Positions 10,560 through 22,078 are shown, counted from the first letter of the stretch. The stretch is 64,000 nt of DNA from Hirsutella rhossiliensis (GCF_020360975.1 NW_025408670.1:186001-250000); one strand, 5' to 3'. The notes: generated by a model not told the origin, from the letters alone. Numbers and translations: made by a program.

Positions 10560-11224
10560 CCCCACCCGAGAGGCACGGAGTCTGAGCAGACGCTCCTCTA
10601 CCCCCGACCAGGGAAGGTTGACTCAGTGCTCAGCATCTGGAAAAGTACGGTATTCTTGAGCTTGGTGAAATATGCTGCGACCCTTTTAGACAGAGAGACA
10701 CGGCGGTGCGTGTTTTCCGGGATTGCGGGCAGCTCGCGACGGATTGTCTATAGTCCTTGTGGACTTGCTTACAGGCGCACAGAACTGGTAGGAAGGCAGG
10801 GGAAGGCTTGGCCTGAGCCGGCGAAATGGACAACGTGGACGATTCGGCATTGGGAATGCGTGACGTCCTACTGGACACAAAGACTTGCTGGTGCAAGAAT
10901 ATCAGTCTCTTGACGGAGCTGGAAGCCTCGACCAGTTCAGTTTCAAGTGAAACGGATGATTCCGAAGGAAGGTTCTGGTTTACAGTCGTGCTTCCGGAGC
11001 TGACGTCGTACCGTGTGGGACGTGTCATGGAGGACATCGGGTTGATTTTTCCAGCAGACACCTGGTACTACGGATGTCGAGAAGAGCATGTTTCTGCCTC
11101 GAGATATGGGCATGAGACTGTCCATCATTGCATAACGCTTCTTCTTGCTTGTGCGAAGCCGTATACGTCGGCTTCCATTCGCAGCGGGGCGGAGAACCTG
11201 CTCTTATCGAGCTTAGTGGAGAAG

Positions 11225-11459
11225 TGTCACGGGCTGTGCCCGGCTGGTGGACCCGGTTGTACCGGGTCCGGTGGGTCGTGCTCCGGTGGCAACACCGGCC
11301 CCGCTCCGCGGACCCAGAAGCTGCGAGAACATTCCGAGAAGGGCAATATAGCTCGCACTCGAGGCTACGCCTCGAGTTCAGCTTCTTTTCCTCCTTAGCT
11401 CTAGATAGACAACATCTAGGCACCTGCTTGTTGAATAAACTCCGGGCCAGCCTTTCACA
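11225..11459 (+). repeat. 5' LTR of the chromovirus
   Basis: 235 bp, TGTCACGGG...CTTTCACA. It contains a TATA-like CAATATA near 11,346 and the 11-mer AGCTCTAGATA at 11397-11407, the probable start of the R region (see the primer site). Confidence 0.95.
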
Positions 11460-11470
11460 TATCTAGAGCT
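11460..11470 (+). other. self-primer binding site of the chromovirus
   Basis: TATCTAGAGCT lies directly after the 5' LTR and is the perfect reverse complement of AGCTCTAGATA inside the LTR (11397-11407). In the Tf1/sushi group the first 11 nt of the transcript fold back on such a site to prime reverse transcription. No tRNA-type primer site is seen. Confidence 0.75.
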
Positions 11471-11508
11471 CCTTCTAAATACCGCAAGCTGCAGACTGCT
11501 CGTCAGGA

Positions 11509-12346
11509 TGGACCAGCAGAGTGAGCCCAAGTCTCCAGCAGCAATGGATTGACCAACGCATTCAAGAAGCGGTCAATGCGACTCTCAGCCCTCTACAGGA
11601 CCAACTTTCCTTGCTGATGGAGCAACTCGGGCGAGCGCAGCCGCAGAGCGCCGACTTGCAATCGCCGCCAGTGGCACGAGGATTGGGCGAGAGCACGCCT
11701 GGCTTGGGCACGCCCTCCCAAAACCTGCGGTACTGGAATGCGGAAACCGTTGCCCAACCCACCCAAGTATGACGGCTCACGGAAGAGCTACTCCTCCTGG
11801 GCCAGGCAGATGCGAGACAAGCTGGACCTTGATGCACACTACTACAGTGGAAATCGCGAACTTTGGTACCTCATCAACTCATGTTTGGACGAGCGACCAC
11901 AGCAAGTGGTCGCTACCTTTACGCCGCGGGAGGCCCTGGGGTAGCTACGACCCCAAGAGTTCATGCGATACCTCGACCGAACCTACCAGGACAGCAACAT
12001 CAATCCCGCGCTGCTGCCACGCTGAGAACTATGCGGCAGCGCGAAGACCAACCTCTGGGAGACTGAAACCCGGTAGGCAGCCGACGTCGACTGAGCGGAC
12101 GCCTCAACAGCTACCAAGGCAACGACCCAAGGAGGAACCGGAGGACCCCGACGGAGATGTTAAGATGACGGACATCAACCGTATTGGCCACGAGTCGAAG
12201 GGTCGTCGACATGTCGATAAGAAGCCGAAGGATGAGCGCCGCTGCTATCGCTGTGGTCGGACGGATCATCTTATCGTGGACTGCCCAGCCCAGGTGGTCT
12301 TTCCTGGCGAAGGAAGCAACAGCGACCTAAAGCTGCGCGCATGAAG
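11509..12346 (+). pseudogene. gag region of the chromovirus (frame-disrupted)
   Basis: Pieces in successive frames: a helical N-terminal part with WIDQRIQEAVNATLSPLQDQ, then PPKYDGSRKSYSSWARQMRD (the typical gypsy Gag core start), then a tail ending in a CX2CX4HX4C zinc knuckle (CYRCGRTDHLIVDC, about 12,242-12,283). At least three frame changes are needed to read through. Confidence 0.8.
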
Positions 12347-12489
12347 AAGCCCGATGCCGCAGATGATTCGGAATCAACCGCAGCATCCAGTGAGGACGAG
12401 TCGGCGGGAAAAGACTAGCCCCGGGGCGAAAGCGGGCGCCGGGGCCTGCAAAGGCAGACATCCGGGACTGGGAAGCGTTCAAGCCACGA

Positions 12490-15400
12490 ATGAATAGTCG
12501 GACTGTATTAGTCAACGCGCGGGTAAACCGAGGCTATCGAATACGCGCCCTTGTCGACTGTGGATGTGACTGCTATGCCGTGATCGACGAAGCCCTTGTT
12601 CGGAAGCTGCGGATACCCTTCGTCGACTCGAAACCACGAGAAATTGGGGGATTCTCAGAGTCAGCGAAGAGTGTCATATCCCCAGGGTCGTGGCTGTTGT
12701 GGTCGAGACAGCTGGATTTGACGAACGTGTCTTTGCATACGTGATCCCAAGCCTGGGCCAGGACATGTTCCTCGGCCGGCCTTGGATGGAGAAATCACGT
12801 CGTGTACGATGCTGCCAAGCAGCGAATGTACCATGGGAGGGCAGGTGTGACGATACGCCTCATTGGGCAGGAAGAGCCCGCCAAGATACGCGCGATTCGA
12901 AGCGCAAGACTCGTGTCGGCAGCCGTATTCACGGCGGAGTGTCGACGCGCAAAGAGACGCAAGAAGTGCAACGCGATCTCGATTCATGCAATCAGTTTGT
13001 CGGATATAGAGAGGCGCTTCAGCCGAAGCCGCCAGTCGATCCGAGCGAGAAGGTCCCGGCAGAAGTGCTGAAAGAATTCCGCGACCTATTCTCACCAGGA
13101 GAGCAATGAAGCTGCCGCCACATCGACCGGGTGTGGATCATGAAGTCAACCTGCAGCCTGACAAGAACGGCAACGAGCCACCCCTTCCGTGGGGCCCACT
13201 CTACAACATGTCACGAGAAGAGCTGTTGGTCTTGCGAAAGACCCTGAAAGACCTGCTGGACAGAGGATTCATCCGAGCGAGTAGCTCAGCGGCTGCCGCG
13301 CCGGTGCTGTTCGTGCGGAAGCCGAATGGAGGGCTGCGATTTTGTTGCGACTACCGAGCGCTGAATGCAATCACCAAGCGCGACCGATACCCACTGCCCC
13401 TCATCGCGGAGACCCTGCAGAATCTGGCCAAGGCTAAGTGGTTCACCAAGTTGGACGTGGTGGCCGCTTTCCATAAGATCCGCATGGCTCCGGGACATGA
13501 GGAAAGACTGCATTTCGCACGAGGTTTGGGCTCTACGAGTGGCTCGTGTGCCCTTTCGGCCTGAGCGGCGCCCCGGCATCATTCCAACGATACATGAACA
13601 GTGTATTGCGCGAATGGCTGGACGACTTTGTCACAGCGTACCTGGATGATGTACTGATCTACTCGAGCGGTTCGAAGGCGGATCATGAGGCTAAGGTGCG
13701 ACGAGTTCTCCAAGCACTCGCCGACGCTGGGCTGCACCTAGACCCAGCGAAGTGCGAGTTTTCGGTACAAGAGGTCAAATACCTTGGGTTCATCGTCAAC
13801 GCAGGAAAGGAATCGCCTGCGACCCCGAAAAGCAGCGCGCCATCCGCGAATGGGAGGCCCCGACCACGGTGAAGGGTGTCAGAAGCTTTCTGGGCTTCGC
13901 CAACTATTACCGGATCTTCATCCCCGACTATGCCAAGATCACGCAGTCTCTGGATGCCCTGCTTAAGAAAGGAACTGCCTTTCATTGGGGACGAGCGGAG
14001 AACGAGGCGTTTCAGGAGCTGAAGCGACGATTTTGCGAGTCACCGGTGCTCAAGCAGTGGGACCCGAGCCTCCCGACCTTTTTGGAGACGGATTGCTCAG
14101 GCTACGCATTGGGAGGCGTCCTGTCGCAGGAAGGCCCAGATGGACGTCGACACGCATGCGCCTTCTTCTCGAAGCGACTTTCGCCAGCGGAGTACAACTA
14201 TCCCATTCACGACAAGGAGATGCTTGCCATCATGAGATGTCTCGACAACTGGAACGCCGAACTTAGGAGCTGCGGCCCATTTACAATCCTTACCGATCAC
14301 CGCAACCTGGAGTATTTCGCGACACGCCAGAAGCTCACGGAACGGCAGAGCCGTTGGGCAGCCGAATTGTCCCAGTTCGACTTCAAGCTCGAGTATCGAC
14401 CGGGAAGCGAGGCTGTCGTGCCTGATGCGTTGTCCCGCCGTGAACAAGACAAGCCACAGGGCATTGACGACGAGCGGGAACAAGGAAGAATGATACAGTT
14501 GATACCGGATAGTGCCATTCCATCATCGACAAGAGCATGTATCAACGCGATGAGTTCTGACTGTTCAGAGGCATCCACCCTGCCGAAGATGAAGGTCTTC
14601 GAGGTAGCGGACCTGCAGCAACTCTGGGACGAAACGGTGGCGAAGGACTCGATATTCCGGGCAGCCTATAAGGCAGTCCGCGATCGCGAGCGTGCCTTCC
14701 CGCCCTCGCTGGGCCTGAAGATCCAGATTTCAGAATGTGCGATCGACGCAGGCAAAGGCTGACATTCAGAGACCGTATTTGGGTGCCGGGTGGATCCGGA
14801 GAGGAGGGTAACCAGGAGGAAGCTGAGAAAGACCAGTTGAGAACCCGCATTGTGCAGCAGTCGCATGACTCTGTTGCGACCGGTCATCCCGGCAGGGAAG
14901 GTACGCTGGCTATTGTGGCTCGGCGATTCTACTGGCCTGGGCAGTCCCAGCTGGTTCGCCGGTACGTAGCCAATTGCGACACCTGCGGCAGAGCACATCT
15001 GGCGCCAGTCGAAAGGGATTTCTCAAGCCTCTGCCGATTCCAGATCGACCCCGAAGCCATTTGTCCATGGACTTCATCACAGATCTGCCGCCTACTGGAC
15101 CGAGCAAGGCAAGGTACCTGTGGGTGATTGTGGACAGACTGACAAAGGCTGTGACCCTCGAGGTGATGGACAACATGGAAGCTGAGCCGTGTGCAAACCG
15201 TTTTCTCCAGTGTCATTACCGATTTCACGGAATGCCACGGTCCATCGTCAGCGACCGCGGGAGCAACTGGCTAAGTAGGTTCTGGAAGAGGTTCTGCCGT
15301 CTTGCAGGTGTCACGCAGAAATTGAGCACGGCCTATCATCCTCAGACGGACGGAGGCCCAGAGAGAATGAACCAGGAGATCGAGGCCTACCTGAGAGCCT

Positions 15401-16220
15401 ACGTGTCGTACGTGCAGGACGACTGGGAGAACTGCTCCCTGCCGCGCAGCTGGCACTCAACAATCGTGAATCCGCAGCGACCAAGATCAGCCCCTTTTTC
15501 GCTGAGCATGGTTACCACGTCGATCCCATCAGCGTCGAGGAATCGGAAGAGCCACCGAGGCATAGAGAGGAAAGCAGAGCTGATAGCCTACTCAGTCGCC
15601 TGCAGGAGGTCAATGAGTACATGCAAGCAGTGATGGCCTCCTCACAGCAACAACAAGAAGAGGCTGCCAACGCAAAGCGACAGCCTGCGGAGCGATTTGA
15701 AGTTGGTGACAAGGTGTGGCTCTCGATGGCAAACTACAGATCGCCACGACCGTGCAAGAAGCTCGACTGGCTGCATCACAAGTACACAGTCACGAAGGTA
15801 ATTAGTTCGCACGTTGTTGAGCTCGATGTTCGTGGCTCAATTTACCCGCGATTTCATGTTGACCTTTTGCGGCGGGCGCATCAAGATCCGGCTCCTGGCC
15901 AAAAGGTAGATGACGCACAGCCACCACCGGTACAAGATGAGTCCGGCACGAATCTGTGGGATGTCGACGAGATTCTCTGCGCGAGATGGAAGAAGCGGGG
16001 ACGAGGGGAATTCAGGCAAGCACTAGTGCGATGGACGGGCTACGCAGAGCCGACTTGGGAGCCAGTTGAGTGGTTGCAAGGAACAATTGCGATGAAGGCA
16101 TTCGAGGACAAGTACGGGCCAATCAAGACCAATGATGGCCCTAGGGAGAGGTACGAGACGCTGGCAGGAACGCAAGAACCCCGCAGACGCCGACCTGGTC
16201 GGAGGGGACAAGGGGGGTAA
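12490..16220 (+). pseudogene. pol region of the chromovirus (frame-disrupted)
   Basis: Protease-like LVDCGCDCYAVID near 12,550 (Cys in the position normally Ser/Thr of D-S/T-G); reverse transcriptase with [16 protein letters not shown] near 13,441 and YLDDVLIYS near 13,640; RNase H with FLETDCSGYALGGVL near 14,080; integrase HHCC finger (14,860-14,995) and core with MDFITDLP, SDRGSNW and an Asn-Gln-Glu near 15,370; C-terminal chromodomain with RQALVRWTGYAEPTWEPVEW near 16,015-16,070. At least six frame changes separate the pieces. Confidence 0.9.
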
Positions 16221-16454
16221 TGTCACGGGCTGTGCCCGGCTGGTGAACCCGGTTGTACCGGGTCCGGTGGGTCGTGCTCCGGTGGCAACACCGGCCGCTC
16301 CGCGGACCCAGAAGCTGCGAGAACATTCCGAGAAGGGCAATATAAGCTCGCACTCGAGGCTACGCCTCGAGTTCAGCTTCTTTTCCTCCTTAGCTCTAGA
16401 TAGACAACATCTAGGCACCTGCTTGTTGAATAAACTCCGGGCCAGCCTTTCACA
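16221..16454 (+). repeat. 3' LTR of the chromovirus
   Basis: 234 bp. Relative to the 5' LTR it has one G-to-A change, lacks CC in a GGCCCC run, and has one extra A in AATATAA. Confidence 0.95.
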
Positions 16455-16977
16455 AGAAGCTTGACTTGAGTCCCTGCCCATCCCATCGGCCGCCGGGGTC
16501 GGGTGCAGGCTTTGCTTCCATAGCAACGTGGGTCAAGCATCGCATTGACTACATCCAGGCGGCTGGTAAAGGCGGCTTGCAAGGCAGTCTGGAACGCGGA
16601 GTTTTTGGCTTCAACGGTATACTGTGGGTATTGAAGAAACAGTTTGGCAGCGAGTCCGACGTGTTGGCCGTGGAGATGGCCTTGGCGAAACACTGCTCGG
16701 ACCAGGAAGACGGTATCTCAGACAGTGAATCTGTATCCTTGATGTCAGGATGCAATGACCTGCACATGAGTACGGAGGACATGAGTCTCGTCGACATCGA
16801 TATAGATTGGAGTAAGGAGCTGGACGACTTTGACTGGGACGGCTGGGGCAAGGAGTGATGGCGTTGCGGAGTGGGGCGACACATTGTAGACTACATGCAT
16901 GATACACACTGAATGATACCATGACCCTCCAAGACTGAACTGCAAAAGAGCGTAGACCAACCCGTCCCGTAGACCAA

Positions 16978-17332
16978 CCCCTCCAAGAACATTACTCTGA
17001 GCATAAGCCCCGCAGGGAGTATCTAGACTACGGATATTTACCCCGAAGGGGTGCGGTCAGGCCGAAGGACTGGCTGCGAGAAGCCACCCTGCAAGAGACC
17101 CAGACGGAACCACACACGTTCACAAGAACATCACCCCAGTGAAGCACCACCGAGTGAAACGAGGCAACAACACACAAGAGCCCAAGGGCTACAGATATAA
17201 ATCTCCCTTCCAAGAGCGAGCAGAGCGAGCGGACCCCTTCCCCCTTATCCCGCAGCCGGAGGCGAGGACACGGGAACGAGCGAGCACCAGCGAGCAAGTG
17301 GACGCCAGTATGTTTGGTATAAGGGGGAACCA
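16978..17332 (+). repeat. common region CR6 (short type)
   Basis: CCC-GCA-GGG hairpin, CCCC-GAA-GGGG, long hairpin TCAGGCC/GGACTGGC, short-type spacer. Inverted-repeat arms are at 17238-17248 and 17319-17329, separated by 70 bp. After correcting for the retrotransposon this unit lies 1734 bp from CR5. Confidence 0.9.
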
Positions 17333-17535
17333 CGGAACCAGGAACCAATCTGGTTATGTCAGCCACCGGAATGAAATGGAGGTAGGTTGATCCCCAGCTA
17401 TTGGGAACGGAGTGACTGTCATACATGGACTGGAGAAGACGGAAGGGAATGGCCGTAACACCAATGAGGACAGCGGACGCATGGTGGATGAGTGGGTGTG
17501 CAGGACCCACTCGGACTTGTCGACACAGCGGGCGA

Positions 17536-17556
17536 CATAAAAGGGCGGAGATGCCC
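17536..17556 (+). promoter_or_regulatory. U6 TATA box plus adjacent hairpin
   Basis: CATAAAA followed by stem GGGC/GCCC; a GTGGGT/ACCCAC hairpin then ACTTGTCG lies upstream. Nearly identical to U8. Confidence 0.65.
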
Positions 17557-17737
17557 ACCTGAAAAAGGCCATAGACGAGAGTCGACATATATTTCAATTT
17601 CTTTTTTCCAACTCTGCGCTGGTCGTAGCAAGGCTCAAGTGAGTATGATCTCATGCTGCAATGGAGACAGTGGATTAACCAGAGGCCGGGCGGGCTTCAC
17701 CTCGCTCATGTAGCCACGGTACGGAGTAGAGTACCTG

Positions 17738-18522
17738 ATGGAGACATCACCGTTTCGAGTAACACCCGCAAGGGTCTTCTATTCAGACTGGGCAATGCCC
17801 TGTCAACTCCCGTCAGCACACGGTCCAGAGTCACAAGAGTTCGACCCGAGCCATGAGGATGCCACCGCCGAGGAAATAGCGCGGCAACTTGTCTGTGACA
17901 CATACTGTCCCATTGTCACCTGTGCAGCCTTGAAGGCGTTGCCCGTCACGAACGGAAAAGTGTGATACACTGGCTCACAAAGGAACTGGAGCCTCTCGTA
18001 CGATGTCCTCCCAGGGACAGGAGTCGGTCATTGTGTGGAACCAAAGTGTCATCGCCAAGTGGCGTCTCTTTGAATCGAGATTTGACGTCGAGCTGGGCTG
18101 GACCCATTTTGATGAAGGTGCGCCCGGTGGGTCATCCTACCCTTCTCCTCGAGGCACTCGGGTACTATTGCCTACAGTCGGCTGTGGCTTCATCAGCGTT
18201 GCTTGGCTGTTCTGCGTGTCGCGGCAAGAGGGCAGGGCTCTGCTCGTCGAACCTGGTGGGACATTTGACGGATTCTTTTCCTTGGATGCATGTAGATGCG
18301 GTGTATGCCTTTCCTGACCATAGCCTATTTTCGGAAGAGCAAATGGCTGCTTGGTCCCTTGCTGTGAGCTTTGTTGGTTTTGGACTTCTTGGACGAGCTC
18401 TGTCAAGTGTAACCGTCGAGCGTCACGCACACACTCTGCTCCAACAATGGTGTTTGGAGATTGAACGGATTCTTGTCGGCTTTGGGCAGAATGAGCAGGC
18501 GCCTCCACCATACATTGCATGA
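17738..18522 (+). pseudogene. U6 cassette gene, frameshifted twin of U8
   Basis: Almost identical to the intact 262-aa U8 ORF but missing single bases in runs at about 17,940 (GCCC for GCCCC) and 18,014 (AGGGA for AGGGGA), and two in C runs near 18,142-18,150. The net change of four bases breaks the frame. Because all differences are homopolymer lengths, consensus error is at least as likely as true decay. Confidence 0.7.
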
Positions 18523-18656
18523 CGACGATTCAACGTAGTTCTGACGATGGCTTCAAGTTGTAGAGTAGACTCGGATTGAATAGACCTTCAAAGGCTCCGG
18601 GGCTACCAATGGAATCCGATACTGTGAAGTGACGTAGAAAACGGACAGTAGGCTCA

Positions 18657-19031
18657 ACCCCGTTTACAAGAGATAGATAGTAATATCACCTCCGGAGGAC
18701 CATTTCATGACTATGGAATTCTACCCCGAAGGGGTGCGACCAGGCCGAAGGACTGGGCGTGGAGAGCAGCGAAGCGTCACCGCACCCCAGTACATAGACT
18801 GAATACAGCGTTTACACGAATTCTTGACAACACTCACACCCGAGTGATAACGAGGCCACAACCACAAAAGTGAAATGCTACAGATATAAATCTCCCTTCC
18901 AAGAGCGAGCAGGGCGAGCGGACCCTTTCCCCCTTATCCCGCAACGAGGCCAGCAGCCGAGTGAGGACGCGGTAGCAAGCGAGTATTGACGAGCGCGCGG
19001 ACGAGAGTATGTTTGGTATAAGGGGGAACCA
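18657..19031 (+). repeat. common region CR7 (short type)
   Basis: CCTCC-GGAGG, CCCC-GAA-GGGG, long hairpin CCAGGCC/GGACTGGG, and an enlarged last hairpin (GAGAGCAGCGAAGCGTCACC variant shared only with CR9). Both inverted-repeat arms present. Confidence 0.9.
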
Positions 19032-19234
19032 CGGAACCAGGAACCAATCTGGTTATGTCAGCCACCGGAATGAAATGGAGGTAGGTTGATCCCCAGCTAT
19101 TGGGAACGGAGTGACTGTCATACATGGACTGGAGAAGACGGAAGGGAATGGCCGTAACACCAATGAGGACAGCGGACGCATGGTGGATGAGTGGGTGTGC
19201 AGGACCCACTCGGACTTGTCGACACAGCGGGCGA

Positions 19235-19255
19235 CATATAAGGGCGGAGATGCCC
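19235..19255 (+). promoter_or_regulatory. U7 TATA box plus adjacent hairpin
   Basis: CATATAA followed by stem GGGC/GCCC. Upstream promoter as in U6 and U8; downstream leader as in U1. Confidence 0.65.
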
Positions 19256-19567
19256 ACGCCAACAGGATATCGAGTAGCGGCGAGACTCATTGCCACCTGC
19301 ACTCATCAGAGTGACTGTCGAGGACCACTGGCACATCGCCACACGGGCCGTTGTTGACCCTCCCACGCGGACAGAGACACGCACCCACTTACCTACCCTG
19401 TACAGGGGAGAGGTACTCGCACTGCTTACCCAATCACTAGTCAGGTGACCTCGCGCTCAGTTACCGTGGGGACGCGCCCGCGCCACGAGGCAGCACAACG
19501 TCAGCAACGGAGTCATTTCGTCGATTCCGGATCGATCAGTCCGGGACATTTGAACCCCTCCACAGTC

Positions 19568-20175
19568 ATGGAGCAGGCATTCGAACAGCCTGATTTCGAT
19601 CAGGTGGCACATCATTTCAGGGACGCGGCAGATCACTTCGAGCGGTGTGGCAATCTGCCTGCCGTTGATGGCGGAGTTCGCCTTATGCAGAGGATGGACG
19701 CCATGATGGAGCGCTTTGCAGCTTTGGAGCAGACGGTGCGGCGCGGTTTTACTGATATGGCTCAGAGGATGGACGGGTTCGACCGCAAGGTTACCGTGAC
19801 GTGAGTCGAGGTCCTCCCAAGTCTTGCAGCATGTTTTGCTGACCTTTTTTCCCCAACAGGAACCGCAACGCAGTGGTGCGGGCTCAGAACAGCACCGTCG
19901 TCCGTGGCAACATGGACTTGGAACCCCTCTACAGCGTCCTCACCGGTGACCGGTTGGACAACTTCCCGCAGACCCTGGACCAGCTGGAGCGGCTACCGCG
20001 TGAGCCTCCCGTCGCGACTCTTTCACATGCAGTCACATACTGACCATGGACATGCATCGCAGTGCCGGCTGTCAATGATCTCTTGACACATCTCGGCGAG
20101 GAGCCAAGAGGGCGCTTGGAAGAACGGAGGAGACACTTGAAGCTTGCCGTGGGAGTCACGACCAGGGCGGTGTGA
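19568..20175 (+). CDS. U7 cassette gene: small helical protein, paralog 2 of 3
   Basis: Three exons: 19568-19800, 19860-19999 and 20063-20175, 161 aa. Introns start GTGAGT and GTGAGC and end CAACAG and TCGCAG, in the same phases as the U1 gene; exons 2 and 3 have identical lengths (140 and 113 nt). Conserved stretches: CGNLPAVDGGVRLMQRMDAM followed by a coiled-coil helix with RRGFTDMAQRMDGFDRKVT, then LEPLYSVLTG and a C-terminal RGRLEERRRHLKLAVGV helix. Function unknown. Confidence 0.85.
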
Positions 20176-20232
20176 CCTGGGAGGAGATGGATTGATAATG
20201 ACTTGGCGGGAGACAAATACATGGATGGATCA

Positions 20233-20268
20233 TGACTTGACTTGACTTGACTTGACTTGACTTGACTC
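20233..20268 (+). repeat. ACTTG pentanucleotide repeat
   Basis: About seven tandem copies of ACTTG just downstream of the U7 gene, within the 3' part of the unit. Confidence 0.9.
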
Positions 20269-20314
20269 AACCTGAACTCGACAGTGACTGAGGTAGAACC
20301 TTTGAAGTAAACCA

Positions 20315-20753
20315 AACCCCGTTCACAAGGAACAGATGGTAACATCAACCCCGTAGGGCCCAGGCATGACTATGGTCATCTACACCCGAAGGGTGTGCGT
20401 CCAGGCCGAAGGACTGGATGTGAAGAGCCACACGCTCCAAATACACTGACAGTGTACACACTGTAACCAGGGAAGTGGAAAACACACCAATTCTGTATGG
20501 CAGTCCATACTGTGCTGACGCACACGGTCGGAACCACCACCAAAATCTTCATGAGAACGATCAAAACACAGAACCAGAGGGATAGCAAATCCCACAAAAA
20601 TCACCCGGCTACCAAAGTAGTCCCAGCCCCAGGAGCGAGCCAGCGGCGAGCGGACCCCTTCCCCCTTATCCCGCAGCCGGAGGCGAGGACGCGGTAGCAA
20701 GCGAGTGTCAACGAGCGCGCGGACCAGAGTATGTTTGGTATAAGGGGGAACCA
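20315..20753 (+). repeat. common region CR8 (long type)
   Basis: Opens with CCGTTCACAAGG, CCC-GTA-GGG, ACACCC-GAA-GGGTGT (stem lengthened by compensatory bases), long hairpin CCAGGCC/GGACTGGA, TGTG/CACA hairpin, long-type block with TATGG-CAGT-CCATA, and the inverted repeat. Confidence 0.9.
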
Positions 20754-20935
20754 CGGAACCAGGAACCAATCTGGTTATGTCAGCCACCGGAATGAAATGG
20801 AGGTAGGTTGATCCCCAGCTATTGGGAACGGAGTGACTGTCATACATGGACTGGAGAAGACGGAAGGGAATGGCCGTAACACCAATGAGGACAGCGGACG
20901 CATGGTGGATGAGTGGTGTGCAGGACCCACTCGGA

Positions 20936-20955
20936 CTTGTCGACACAGCGGGCGA
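20936..20955 (+). promoter_or_regulatory. U8 TATA box plus adjacent hairpin
   Basis: CATAAA followed by stem GGGC/GCCC. One A shorter than the U6 copy. Confidence 0.65.
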
Positions 20956-21154
20956 CATAAAGGGCGGAGATGCCCACCTGAAAAGGCCATAGACGAGAGT
21001 CGACATATATTTCAATTTCTTTTTCCAACTCTGCGCTGGTCGTAGCAAGGCTCAAGTGAGTATGATCTCATGCTGCAATGGAGACAGTGGATTAACCAGA
21101 GGCCGGGCGGGCTTCACCTCGCTCATGTAGCCACGGTACGGAGTAGAGTACCTG

Positions 21155-21943
21155 ATGGAGACATCACCGTTTCGAGTAACACCCGCAAGGGTCTTCTATT
21201 CAGACTGGGCAATGCCCTGTCAACTCCCGTCAGCACACGGTCCAGAGTCACAAGAGTTCGACCCGAGCCATGAGGATGCCACCGCCGAGGAAATAGCGCG
21301 GCAACTTGTCTGTGACACATACTGTCCCATTGTCACCTGTGCAGCCTTGAAGGCGTTGCCCCGTCACGAACGGAAAAGTGTGATACACTGGCTCACAAAG
21401 GAACTGGAGCCTCTCGTACGATGTCCTCCCAGGGGACAGGAGTCGGTCATTGTGTGGAACCAAAGTGTCATCGCCAAGTGGCGTCTCTTTGAATCGAGAT
21501 TTGACGTCGAGCTGGGCTGGACCCATTTTGATGAAGGTGCGCCCGGTGGGTCATCCTACCCCTTCTCCCTCGAGGCACTCGGGTACTATTGCCTACAGTC
21601 GGCTGTGGCTTCATCAGCGTTGCTTGGCTGTTCTGCGTGTCGCGGCAAGAGGGCAGGGCTCTGCTCGTCGAACCTGGTGGGACATTTGACGGATTCTTTT
21701 CCTTGGATGCATGTAGATGCGGTGTATGCCTTTCCTGACCATAGCCTATTTTCGGAAGAGCAAATGGCTGCTTGGTCCCTTGCTGTGAGCTTTGTTGGTT
21801 TTGGACTTCTTGGACGAGCTCTGTCAAGTGTAACCGTCGAGCGTCACGCACACACTCTGCTCCAACAATGGTGTTTGGAGATTGAACGGATTCTTGTCGG
21901 CTTTGGGCAGAATGAGCAGGCGCCTCCACCATACATTGCATGA
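21155..21943 (+). CDS. U8 cassette gene: unknown 262-aa protein
   Basis: Intact ORF, 262 aa, on a transcript starting near 20,960. It is Cys- and Trp-rich in the middle (FSLEALGYYCLQSAVASSAL, CSACRGKRAG) with a C-terminal helical part (EEQMAAWSLAVSFVGFGLLG, then HTLLQQWCLEIERILVGFGQ). The ALGYY motif recurs in the open frame upstream of the U15 start (WRALGYYFHGVG), so the two may be distant relatives. No recognised family. A second copy lies in U6. Confidence 0.65.
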   Translation: METSPFRVTPARVFYSDWAMPCQLPSAHGPESQEFDPSHEDATAEEIARQLVCDTYCPIVTCAALKALPRHERKSVIHWLTKELEPLVRCPPRGQESVIVWNQSVIAKWRLFESRFDVELGWTHFDEGAPGGSSYPFSLEALGYYCLQSAVASSALLGCSACRGKRAGLCSSNLVGHLTDSFPWMHVDAVYAFPDHSLFSEEQMAAWSLAVSFVGFGLLGRALSSVTVERHAHTLLQQWCLEIERILVGFGQNEQAPPPYIA

Positions 21944-22078
21944 CGACGATTCAACGTAGTTCTGACGATGGCTTCAAGTTGTAGAGTAGACTCGGATTGA
22001 ATAGACCTTCAAAGGCTCCGGGGCTACCAATGGAATCCGATACTGTGAAGTGACGTAGAAAACGGACAGTAGGCTCAA

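Larger units (their letters stand above)
11225..16454 (+). mobile_element. Ty3/gypsy chromovirus (LTR retrotransposon with chromodomain)
   Basis: A 5230-bp element with LTRs of 235 and 234 bp beginning TG and ending CA, a 5-bp target duplication AGAAG (11220-11224 and 16455-16459), gag-like and pol-like regions in the order protease, reverse transcriptase, RNase H, integrase, chromodomain, and a purine-rich tract just before the 3' LTR (about 16,201-16,218). The LTRs differ by one substitution and two small indels, so insertion was recent. Internal reading frames are broken in many places, so it is either inactive or affected by indel errors. Confidence 0.95.
10826..16858 (+). pseudogene. U5 cassette gene split by a retrotransposon
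   Basis: The coding sequence runs from ATG 10826 to codon 133 at 11224, is interrupted by the LTR element, and continues from 16460 to the stop at 16858 in exactly the same frame. With the element and one AGAAG duplicate discounted, the ancestral ORF is 265 codons without a stop, 133 on each side counting the terminator. The protein is unrecognised: N-terminal half with acidic and Trp/Tyr motifs (WYYGCREEH), C-terminal half with a GVFGFNGILWVLKK segment and a very acidic tail (DIDIDWSKELDDFDWDGWG). The rest of the ORF is undamaged, consistent with a recent insertion. Confidence 0.75.
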
